From contig JALWZG010000083.1 of the NCBI GenBank assembly GCA_027002825.1, positions 1-44,158 of the forward strand: 44,158 bases of DNA, given 5' to 3'. The DNA is from Caldifarciminota bacterium. GTDB lineage: Bacteria; Hydrothermota; Hydrothermia; LBFQ01. Position 1 is the stretch's first letter; each line of letters starts with the position of its first letter. This document shows, in pieces, positions 24,742 through 33,800 of the stretch. Below the pieces are notes generated by a model. The model was not told the origin of the DNA and did not search any database. It saw nothing but the letters and a program-made list of their open reading frames with translations. The position numbers and the translations under genes were made by a program.

Positions 24742-25467
24742 ATGGCAAAGGTGGGAAAGAGGTATCGCAGGCTGCTTGAGATCTACGATCCCCAGAAGGC
24801 CTATCCCCTCAGGGAGGCCGTGGAGATAGTCCGTAAGTTCCAGAGCGCCCGCTTCACCGAGTCCGTGGAGCTCCACGCCAAGTTAAACATAGACCCCCGA
24901 AAGCCGGAGCAGAACGTGCGCCTCCCCGTCGTCCTCCCCCACGGCACCGGCAGGAAGGTCAGGGTCCTGGTCCTCACCGGCGACCCCGAAAAGGAGAAGG
25001 AGGCGAAGGAGGCGGGAGCGGATTACGTGGGTTTCAAGGAGTACGTGGACAGGATAAAACAGGGGTGGCTTGAGTTTGACGCCGTGGTTGCCACGCCTGA
25101 GGCGATGAGGGAGGTGGGCAAGCTGGGACGCATCCTGGGTCCCAGAGGGCTGATGCCCAGTCCCAAAACCGGAACGGTTACGCAGAACGTCGGGGAGGTC
25201 GTCAGGGAGTTGAAAAAGGGACGTGTTGAGATAAGGAACGATAAGACGGGGAACGTCCACGTTATCATAGGTAAAACGGATTTCTCGCCGGAGCAGCTCT
25301 ACGAGAACGCCCTCACCGTCCTTGAGGAGATCGCCCGCAACCGTCCCCAGGGTGTGAAAGGCAACATCTTCAAATCCGTTTACCTTACGACCACCATGGG
25401 ACCGTCCGTCAAGGTGGATCTGAACGACGTTATAAACCTGCTGAGAAAGAGGGGGGTTAAGGCATGA
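24742..25467 (+). CDS. rplA: 50S ribosomal protein L1
   Basis: A 241-residue L1, the L1-stalk protein that helps release deacylated tRNA. Typical blocks: FTESVELHAKLNIDPRK, LPHGTGRKVRVLVLT, and LGRILGPRGLMPSPKTGTVT. In many bacteria L1 also represses the L11-L1 messenger; I did not find a clear copy of that target site in the short rplK leader. It starts one base after the rplK stop. Confidence 0.97.
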   Translation: MAKVGKRYRRLLEIYDPQKAYPLREAVEIVRKFQSARFTESVELHAKLNIDPRKPEQNVRLPVVLPHGTGRKVRVLVLTGDPEKEKEAKEAGADYVGFKEYVDRIKQGWLEFDAVVATPEAMREVGKLGRILGPRGLMPSPKTGTVTQNVGEVVRELKKGRVEIRNDKTGNVHVIIGKTDFSPEQLYENALTVLEEIARNRPQGVKGNIFKSVYLTTTMGPSVKVDLNDVINLLRKRGVKA

Positions 25468-25988
25468 AGACGAGGGAGTGGAAGACGAAAATGCTGGAAC
25501 AGCTTCGCCAGTGGGGTGAGGAGGCCACCATGATAGCCCTCTTTGACTTCAAGGGTCTGACAGTGGCCGAGATGAACGACCTGCGCAAGCAGCTGAAGGA
25601 GAAGGGTTATACAGTCAAAGTCGTCAAGAACAACCTGATGAAACTCGCCTTTCAGGAAAAGGTTCCGGAGATCAAGGACGTTCTCGTGGGCCCTACAGCC
25701 ATAATCGTATCCTTTGGTGATGAGGTTGAGCCTGTCAAGATATTCGCCGACTTCTCCAAGGAGGTGGAAAAAGGGGAGTTCAAGGCCGCCATAATGCACG
25801 GCCAGTTCCTGAACAGGGACGAGGTCCTGCGCCTTTCCAAGCTGCCGTCCACCCAGGAGCTGCGGGCGCAGGTCGTCGGCGCGGTGGCCGGTCCCCTCTA
25901 CGGCGTAGTGGGGGCTTTGAGCGGTGTTATGAGGGGTTTGGTTTACGCTCTTAACGCCATAAGGGAAAAGAAAGAAAAGGAGGGTTAA
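25464..25988 (+). CDS. rplJ: 50S ribosomal protein L10
   Basis: A 174-residue L10, the stalk base that carries L12 dimers. N-terminal VALFDFKGLT-like segment and LRKQLKEKGYTVKVVKNNLMKLA match the family; a C-terminal helix (VGALSGVMRGLVYALNAI) binds L12. It overlaps rplA by 4 bases (ATGA), so there is no independent leader and no visible room for the classical L10-L12 leader repression. Confidence 0.96.
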   Translation: MKTREWKTKMLEQLRQWGEEATMIALFDFKGLTVAEMNDLRKQLKEKGYTVKVVKNNLMKLAFQEKVPEIKDVLVGPTAIIVSFGDEVEPVKIFADFSKEVEKGEFKAAIMHGQFLNRDEVLRLSKLPSTQELRAQVVGAVAGPLYGVVGALSGVMRGLVYALNAIREKKEKEG

Positions 25989-25991
25989 AAG

Positions 25992-26381
25992 ATGACGGAG
26001 AAGAAGCTGTCGGTTGAAGAGATAGTGTCTGCGATTGAGCAGCTGACGGTTCTGGAGCTTGCCGAGCTCGTGAAGGCCCTTGAGGACAGGTTCGGGGTTA
26101 GCGCGGCGGCGCCTGTGGCCGTCGCGGCCGTTCCCGGAGCAGCTCCCGCCGCCGAGGCCCAGGAGGAGGAGAAGACCTCCTTTGACGTGGTCCTCACGGC
26201 CATAGACAACAAGATAAAGGCCCTAAAAGTTATACGTGAGGTCACGGGCGTGGGCCTTAAAGAGGCCAAGGAGATGATAGAGAACCTCCCGAAGGTCATA
26301 AAGGAGGGCGTTTCCAAGGAAGAGGCCGAGGAGATCAAGAAGAAGTTTGAGGCGGCCGGGGCAAAGGTGGAGCTGAAGTGA
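25992..26381 (+). CDS. rplL: 50S ribosomal protein L7/L12
   Basis: A 129-residue L7/L12. N-terminal dimerisation helices, an Ala/Pro-rich hinge (about 36-55), and the C-terminal factor-binding domain with [30 protein letters not shown]. Normal length is about 120-128. It recruits translation GTPases. A hairpin follows the stop. Confidence 0.97.
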   Translation: MTEKKLSVEEIVSAIEQLTVLELAELVKALEDRFGVSAAAPVAVAAVPGAAPAAEAQEEEKTSFDVVLTAIDNKIKALKVIREVTGVGLKEAKEMIENLPKVIKEGVSKEEAEEIKKKFEAAGAKVELK

Positions 26382-26398
26382 TAACGCGCTCGGAGGGT

Positions 26399-26434
26399 GG
26401 GGAAGTCTTCTGTGGACTTCCCCCTCTTGGTTTT
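26399..26434 (+). terminator. Hairpin between rplL and rpoB
   Basis: A perfect 9-bp stem (26399-26407 with 26415-26423) and a 7-base loop, followed within ten bases by TTTT (26431-26434). It could be a partial terminator that lowers rpoBC relative to ribosomal protein genes, as in E. coli, or an RNA processing site. Confidence 0.65.
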
Positions 26435-26448
26435 AAAAGGAGGTTGAC

Positions 26449-29400
26449 ATGGTAGAGCCTGTGAGGGTGGGTAAAATAGAGGAAAAAGGCATACCCTACC
26501 TCTTGGCTTTGCAGCTCAAGTCGTACGATGAGTTTCTGGCCGAGAGGTTCAACGTCTTCTGGAGTCCTGTCATAAGGGGGAAACACACCACTCTCTTTTT
26601 GAAGGATCTGGCCGAGCGGTACGCCCTGAGCATAAAAGTCTACAGGGGAAAGACGGTTGAGAGGTACGAGACGGCAAAGCGGATTGAGGCCGCCTTGAAG
26701 GAAAGGTTTGGAGAGGGTGTGGTGCGAGAGGACATACCCAAACCCCAGATCCACTACCTCGTGCTTCCGAAGGGGAAGTACAGCAGGGAAGACATAGGCG
26801 AGGTCTTCAACCTGGCGGCCGAAAACGGTGCGCAAATAGGTTTTGTGGGGTTGTCCAAGGAATCGCTTGAGGCCTTTAAGGAGTTCGTATCCGAGAGGAT
26901 AGGCAGTCTGAGGTACGAGGTGGAGGAGTCCTTCTTTGACCACTCCGATCCCAGGTCGCGCACGAGCCTGCACCAGATCTTCAGGGAAATCTTTCCAATA
27001 CAAAGCACGTCTGGGCGTGTTGAAATAGAGTATCACGACTACAGGGTGGGTTCACCTCCCCGCTCCCCTGAGGACGCCAAGAAGAAGGACCTGACCTACT
27101 CCGTTCCCATCCACATAAGGGTGACGGAGAGGGTGTTTGACGAAAACGGCATCCTGCAGGAGGAGAGGGAGGACATAGTCTATTTCACGGACATCCCATA
27201 TATGACGGATAGGGGAACCTTCATAGTTCAAGGTGTTGAGAGGGTGGTCATAAGCCAGATCCACAGATCCCCCGGAATATACTTCGTCACGGACGAAGAG
27301 GGTCTGAATAAGATCTTCAAGGCCCTTCTGATACCCTACCGTGGCCCGTGGATGGAGCTGCGTATAGAGGGTGAGAAGGGGATATACTTCGTCCTGCGCA
27401 AGAGGAAGTTTTACCTCACGAGATTCCTGAGGTTCATGGGACTTGAGACCCCCAGGCAGATAGTGAAGGTGGCCATAGGCAACCTCATGAGGGAGGTGCC
27501 GATATCCGAATCCCTGGGGTACGTCTTGGCCGAGGACGTGATCACCGAGGACGGCGAGATAGTGGTTCCCATGTTCAAGGAGCAGAAGAAGGACCGCAAC
27601 GTGGAGCCGACCGTCATAGACGAGGATGTTCTGGAAACCCTAAAGGAGCATAGGATTTCAAAGGTTAAGGTCTTTGACCCCAAGGACCCGGCCGTAGCCC
27701 TGATATACAAGGCCCTACGGGACGACAAGATGCGCACCAAGGAGGAGGCCATAAGGTTCATATACCGTACGATCAGGTTCTCCTCCTCAACGCTTGAGAC
27801 GGCTGAGGAGTTCCTGCGTGTCTACTTCTTCTCCCCCGACAAAACCTATCTCGGAAGGGTTGGTCGCTATAAGATAAACGCCCGCCTGGACTTTGAGAGG
27901 TATCTGAGGGATCTGGAGGGTTATAAAGTTCCGGGCGAGGATGTGGAATGGTTTACGGAGGAGGACTTCATCGTAGCCCTGCGCGAGCTGATAGCCCTCT
28001 ACAGGGGTGAGGGTGAGGAGGACGACATAGACGACCTCGCCCACAGGCGTATAAAGAGGGTGGGAGAGCAGCTCTACGAGGCCGTGAGGACGGAGTTCAT
28101 AAGGACGTCCAAGGGTATCCGTGAGAAGCTCATAGACGAGGAGAGCTCTTTGCGTAAGATAGTGCATCCCAAAATCGTGACACGCTCCGTCATAGCGTTC
28201 TTCACACAGAACAGCCTGTCACAGCTGCTGGACCAGACCAACCCCCTCGCCGAGCTTACCAACAAGAGGCGTATCTCCGCCCTCGGTAAGGGAGGGCTTA
28301 CCCGCGAGACGGCCACACTTGAGGTGAGGGACGTCCACCCCTCCCATTACGGCCGCATCTGCCCCATAGAGACCCCCGAGGGCCAGAACATCGGTCTGAT
28401 ACTCTCCCCCACGGTGTACGCCCGCATAAACGACCTCGGCTTCCTTGAGACACCGATAGTGAAGGTGGAGAACGGCAAAGTCACCAAGGAGGTCAAGTAC
28501 GTCGCACCCCATGAGGACTACGACCTACACATAGCCCCTGCGGACCTGGAAATCCACCCCAAAACCCGTCTCATAAAAAAGGCCAAGAACATAATAGTCC
28601 GGTATCGCCGAAACTACATATTCGTCCCAAGGGAACACGTGGACTACATAGACCTCTCACCAAGGCAGATCATATCCCCCTCCACCTCCCTCATACCCTT
28701 CCTTGAGTACGATGACGCCAACCGCGCCCTGATGGGTTCAAACATGCAGCGCCAGGCCGTACCTCTCATAAACCCCGAACCACCCCACGTGGGTACGGGG
28801 ATGGAGGAGAAGATAGCCAGGGATAGCGGGGCCGTGGTCGTAGCGGAGGAGGACGGTGAAGTCGCCTACGTGGATTACAGCAAGATAATGATCCGTCCGG
28901 AGGGTGTCAGGTTCAACCTGAAGACCTACAACCTCCGGGTGTTTGAGAGGTCCGGGCAGAACACCATCATACACTACGTCCCCAAGGTGAAAAAGGGACA
29001 GAAGGTGAAGAAAGGTCAGATCATCGCCGAGAACCTCTCATCGGTCGGTGGGGAGATCTCCCTCGGGAGGAACCTGACCGTGGCCTTTCTGCCCTGGTAC
29101 GGCTACAACTTTGAGGACGCCATAGTGATATCCGACAGACTCGTCAGGGACGATCTCCTGACCTCCATACACATATTGGAGTTCTCCGCCGACGTTCTGG
29201 ACACCCGGCTTGGACCGGAAGTGGTAACACCGGAGCCTTACAAGGAGAACCCCTCCCGCCTGAAGCACTTGGACGAGTACGGAATAGCCCGTATAGGTAC
29301 GAAGGTGGCGCCGAGGGACATCTTGGTGGGTAAGAACACGCCGAGGGAGGAGAAGAAGTTCAGCGAGCTGTCCCCGGAGGAGAAGCTCCTGATGTCCATC

Positions 29401-30876
29401 TTCGGGGAGAAGTCCCGTCCGTGGAAGAACACTTCCCTGCGTGTGCCTCCGAGCGTGTACGGGACGGTGATCGGTGTTGAGATCCTCACACGTGCGCTTC
29501 AGAACGACCCCATAGCCTTTGGAATGCACAGCAAGGAGGGTGGATTCCTCCCAGGGGAGCTCTACGTTGATGACAGCGTAAGACCCGACAGTCCCATAGA
29601 TCCCTCCAGGCCCATAGGCCCCCGTCAGAAAAAGCTCCTTGACGAGATAAACATAAAGATAGACAACCTCAGGGCAACCTTAAGGGAATCCCTTGTAATA
29701 GCGGTGGGACAGGAAGTGAAGAAACCGATAAAGGTGAGGACCTCCTCCGGACTGAAGGAAGTTCTGAAGAGCGGTGAGAAGATAACCCTTGAATTCCTCC
29801 AGAGCGTGGATCCCCTGAGGTTGGTTATAGAGAAGGGGACGTTTGAGGATAACCTTATGGAGGATGAGGTTATAAAGACCGTGGAGGACGGCAGGGAGGC
29901 CTATGACAACCTCCTGCAAGAGTACGATGAGGGTTTGGAGACCATAAGGAGGGGGGACGACCTACCCGCCGGTGTGCGTCAGGTCATAAAGGTTTACATA
30001 GCCCAGAAGCGGAAGATAAAGGTGGGGGACAAGTTGGCCGGGCGCCACGGGAACAAGGGTGTCATATCCGTCATCGCCCCCCAGGCCGACATGCCCTTTA
30101 TGGACGATGGGACACCCGTTGACGTCGTCCTAAACCCCCTCGGTGTCCCCTCCCGTATGAACTTCGGGCAGATCTTGGAAACGATCCTCGGTTATGCGGC
30201 CGTCAAGAACACGGAGAAGCTCCGCAACCTCCTGAAGAGCAAGGCCCCTGTCTCGGAGATAAGGGAGTTTCTGCTGAAGCTCTACGAGCCTCACAAGGAC
30301 GAGGACCTGAAGAGGTGGATAAGGGAGGCGGAGAAGGAGGACCTCCTCCACTTCGCCCAACAGCTGGCGGAGAGGGGCATAAAGTACGCCGCTCCCGCCT
30401 TCCAGAGCCTAACGGTGGAGGAGGTGAAGGAGCAGCTGAAGTTGGCCGGCCTTTCGGAGGACGGGAAGATGCGCCTTAGGGACGGACGAACGGGCGAGTA
30501 CTTTGACTACCCCGTCACCGTCGGGTCAATGTACATAATGAAGCTCATTCACATGGCCGAGGACAAGATCCACGCCAGATCCACCGGTCCCTACTCCCTC
30601 ATCACGCAGCAGCCCGTCGGCGGTCGCGCCCACATGGGAGGGCAGAGGTTCGGTGAGATGGAGGTATGGGCGCTTGAGGCCCACGGTGCGGCCTACGCCC
30701 TGTGGGAGATGCTGACCGTCAAGTCCGACGACATCAAGGGCAGGGTGCAGACCTACAAGGCCATCCGCGAGGGTACGGAGCCGCCCCTACCCTCCACACC
30801 CGCCACCTTCCAGGTCCTCACAAAGTTCCTGAAGGCGCTCGCGGTTGATCTGAGGATGGAAAAAGAAGAAAAATAA
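26449..30876 (+). CDS. rpoB: DNA-directed RNA polymerase, beta subunit
   Basis: A 1475-residue beta subunit, longer than E. coli (1342) or typical Thermotoga forms. The Rif pocket (SQLLDQTNPLAELTNKRRIS, near 590-610), ETPEGQNIGLI, GRHGNKGV in the flap region and the C-terminal QQPVGGRAHMGGQRFGEMEVWALEAHGAAYAL are all recognisable. Residues about 45-168 form a large extra segment between KSYDEFL and HQIFREIFPI, where most beta subunits have only a short link. A residue usually His in the Rif region (E. coli 526) is Asn 605 here. GGAGG lies before the ATG. It shares an operon with rpoC. Confidence 0.98.
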   Translation: MVEPVRVGKIEEKGIPYLLALQLKSYDEFLAERFNVFWSPVIRGKHTTLFLKDLAERYALSIKVYRGKTVERYETAKRIEAALKERFGEGVVREDIPKPQIHYLVLPKGKYSREDIGEVFNLAAENGAQIGFVGLSKESLEAFKEFVSERIGSLRYEVEESFFDHSDPRSRTSLHQIFREIFPIQSTSGRVEIEYHDYRVGSPPRSPEDAKKKDLTYSVPIHIRVTERVFDENGILQEEREDIVYFTDIPYMTDRGTFIVQGVERVVISQIHRSPGIYFVTDEEGLNKIFKALLIPYRGPWMELRIEGEKGIYFVLRKRKFYLTRFLRFMGLETPRQIVKVAIGNLMREVPISESLGYVLAEDVITEDGEIVVPMFKEQKKDRNVEPTVIDEDVLETLKEHRISKVKVFDPKDPAVALIYKALRDDKMRTKEEAIRFIYRTIRFSSSTLETAEEFLRVYFFSPDKTYLGRVGRYKINARLDFERYLRDLEGYKVPGEDVEWFTEEDFIVALRELIALYRGEGEEDDIDDLAHRRIKRVGEQLYEAVRTEFIRTSKGIREKLIDEESSLRKIVHPKIVTRSVIAFFTQNSLSQLLDQTNPLAELTNKRRISALGKGGLTRETATLEVRDVHPSHYGRICPIETPEGQNIGLILSPTVYARINDLGFLETPIVKVENGKVTKEVKYVAPHEDYDLHIAPADLEIHPKTRLIKKAKNIIVRYRRNYIFVPREHVDYIDLSPRQIISPSTSLIPFLEYDDANRALMGSNMQRQAVPLINPEPPHVGTGMEEKIARDSGAVVVAEEDGEVAYVDYSKIMIRPEGVRFNLKTYNLRVFERSGQNTIIHYVPKVKKGQKVKKGQIIAENLSSVGGEISLGRNLTVAFLPWYGYNFEDAIVISDRLVRDDLLTSIHILEFSADVLDTRLGPEVVTPEPYKENPSRLKHLDEYGIARIGTKVAPRDILVGKNTPREEKKFSELSPEEKLLMSIFGEKSRPWKNTSLRVPPSVYGTVIGVEILTRALQNDPIAFGMHSKEGGFLPGELYVDDSVRPDSPIDPSRPIGPRQKKLLDEINIKIDNLRATLRESLVIAVGQEVKKPIKVRTSSGLKEVLKSGEKITLEFLQSVDPLRLVIEKGTFEDNLMEDEVIKTVEDGREAYDNLLQEYDEGLETIRRGDDLPAGVRQVIKVYIAQKRKIKVGDKLAGRHGNKGVISVIAPQADMPFMDDGTPVDVVLNPLGVPSRMNFGQILETILGYAAVKNTEKLRNLLKSKAPVSEIREFLLKLYEPHKDEDLKRWIREAEKEDLLHFAQQLAERGIKYAAPAFQSLTVEEVKEQLKLAGLSEDGKMRLRDGRTGEYFDYPVTVGSMYIMKLIHMAEDKIHARSTGPYSLITQQPVGGRAHMGGQRFGEMEVWALEAHGAAYALWEMLTVKSDDIKGRVQTYKAIREGTEPPLPSTPATFQVLTKFLKALAVDLRMEKEEK

Positions 30877-30886
30877 AGGGGGAGAC

Positions 30887-33800
30887 ATGGCCAACACTTG
30901 GAGAACTATAAAGGCCGTTATAGCCTCTCTGGCCTCACCGGATGATATAAAGTCCTGGTCGGAGGCCGAGAGAAAGGGTAAAGAGCGGGGAGAACACGGT
31001 CTCGGTGAGGTGAAGAGTGCCGAGACCATAAACTACAAAACCCTAAAACCCGAACCGGGTGGTCTTTACTGCCAGCGTATATTCGGCCCCGTTAAGGATT
31101 ACGAGTGTGCCTGCGGTAAGTTCAAGGGTCGGAGGTACGAGGGGGTCATATGCGACAGGTGTGGTGTTGAGGTCACCAGATCCGACGTCCGCCGTGAGCG
31201 CATGGGCTACATAGTCCTCAACACCCCCGTGGTTCACCCGTGGTTCTACAAGATGCCCCCCTACATCATCCCCACCCTACTCGGTATTCCGAAGAGCAAG
31301 TTTGAGCTCATCATAAACTACGACGCGTACGTGATATTGGATCCCAAGCGCTCCCCATCACAGGTGAAAATAGAACTGGACAACGGGACCACCCGTGTGA
31401 TCCACATGAAGAAGGGACAGGTGCTTTCCGTTGACGAGTACCGCAAGCTCATAAGCATACTCGGTCCGGACTCCTTTAAAGCCGGTTGGGGAGCAGAGGC
31501 CATAAAGATCCTCCTGGAAGAGCTGAAGGAGATGGTTGAGGATCCCGACAGTAAGGAGAGGATCTCCCAGCTTGAAGCGCTTTACAGGGAGACCAAGCTG
31601 AAATTCCTGAACACGTCAAACCCCACGGAGAGGACCAAACTCATAAACCGCCTCAAGGTCATAGAGGCCTTCATACTCTCAGGGCAGGACCCCGCATGGA
31701 TGGTGCTTGAGGTAATACCCGTCCTTCCACCCGACCTGAGGCCGCTTCTCCCCCTTGAGGGTGGGAAGTTTGCGAACACCGACCTAACGGACCTCTACAG
31801 GGACGTCATAAGGCGGAACAAGAGGTTGAAGATCATAGAGGACAAGGGTGGATTTGAGCTCATGATCATAAACGAGAAGAGGCAGATAAAACACGCCGTT
31901 GAGGCCCTCATAGACAACTCCCGTCTACGCCGCCCCTCCACCAACAGGAGCGGTCAGAGGAGGAAGTCCCTCACCGACTACCTCCGCGGTAAGAAGGGAC
32001 TGCTGCGCCGCAACCTGCTCGGTAAGCGTGTAGATTACTCCGGTCGTGCGGTCATAGTGGTCGGCCCCGATCTCAAACTCCACCAGATGGGTCTTCCAAA
32101 GGACATGGCCATAGAGCTCTTCAAGCCGTGGCTTGAGGAAAAGTTGGAGAGGGCCGGTTTGGCCTACACGAGATCCGAGAAGTACGAGTTCATAAAGGAG
32201 AAGAAGCAGCAGACAATAGAGCTCCTCCTGGACATAACCAAGCACTACCCCGTAATGCTCAACCGCGCCCCCACCCTCCACAGGGTGTCCATACAGGCCT
32301 TTGAGCCGGTCCTGACGGAGGGCTACGCCATAAAGCTCCACCCCCTCGTGTGCGCCGCCTACAACGCCGACTTTGACGGGGACCAGATGGCCGTCTTCGT
32401 ACCCATCCACCCGGAGGCCATTGCCGAGACCTACGCCCTTCTCCTGGCCCCCCACAACATCCTCTCCCCCGCCCACGGTGGGCCGCTCGCAACGGCCTCT
32501 CAGGACATGGTCATCGGTATAAACTACCTGACAAAGGAGAAGCCCACGGACAAGAGGGAGGAGGAGCTACCCAGATTCTCCAGTCCCACCGAGGTTATGG
32601 TAGCCCTTGAAAACGGTGTGATCCACGTAAACGACCCCGTATACGTTTTGATCCCCGAGGGGGGTAATCCCTTCAAACCCGCAGCCGGCACCAAGGGTAG
32701 ACTCGTGAGGACGACGGGTGGAAGGGTTGTCTTCGCATCCATAATCCCCGAACAGATGTGGGAAAGTGGCCTGAAGTTCTCCGATCTGAACAAGGAGTAC
32801 GGCAAGAAGGACATAGCCGAGCTTGTGGGACGTATATACAAGAGCCTTGGGACATGGAAAACCGCCCACTTCCTTGACGATATGAAGGATTTCGGTTTCA
32901 AGTGGGCGGCGAAGTCCGGGGTAACCTTCGGCGTTGACGACGTGATAATCCCGCCGGAGAAGGAGAAGATAATAAAGAAGGCCTTCAAGGAGATAGACCA
33001 GATAGAAAGACTGCACATGCAGGGGAGGATCACCCACGCCGAAAAGCAGCAGAGGATCTTTGACATCTGGACTGCCGTCACGGAAGAGGTTACGAAGAAG
33101 ATGATGGAGTACCTCGCCAAGGACAAGGACGGCTTCAACCCCTTGTACATGATGGTGATGTCCGGCGCCCGTGGAAACATAGACCAGACCCGCCAGCTCG
33201 GAGCCATGAGGGGACTGATGACAAGGCCCGCCAAGAAGGGACAGGCCGGTGAGCTCATACCCACCCCCGTACTCTCCTCCCTGAAGGAGGGTCTGTCCTC
33301 CATAGAGTTCTTCATCTCCTCCCACGGCGCCCGTAAGGGGCTGTCCGACGTGGCCATGAAGACGGCCGACGCCGGTTATCTGACCCGTAGGCTCGTGGAC
33401 GCCGCCCAAGAGGTCGTCATAACCATGGAGGATTGCGGTGCGATACAGGGACGTGAGGTTAGGGCGCTGAAGGAAGGTGAAACCGTGATCGAGCCGCTTT
33501 ATTCCCGTATCGTCGGAAGGTACGCCCTCTTTGACGTGCACGACCCCGTCACGGACGAGGTCATCGTCGCCGCCGGAGAGGAGATAACCGAGGAAAAGGC
33601 CCGCAGGATAGAGGAGGCGGGCATAGAAAGCGTTTACATACGCTCCGTGCTTTACTGCGAGGCACCCCATGGGGTTTGTGCCAAGTGCTACGGTAGAAAC
33701 CTCGCCACAGGAAAACTCGTGGACACGGGTGAGTCCGTCGGAATAGTGGCAGCCCAGTCCATAGGAGAGCCGGGTACCCAGCTGACCCTCAGGACCAAAC

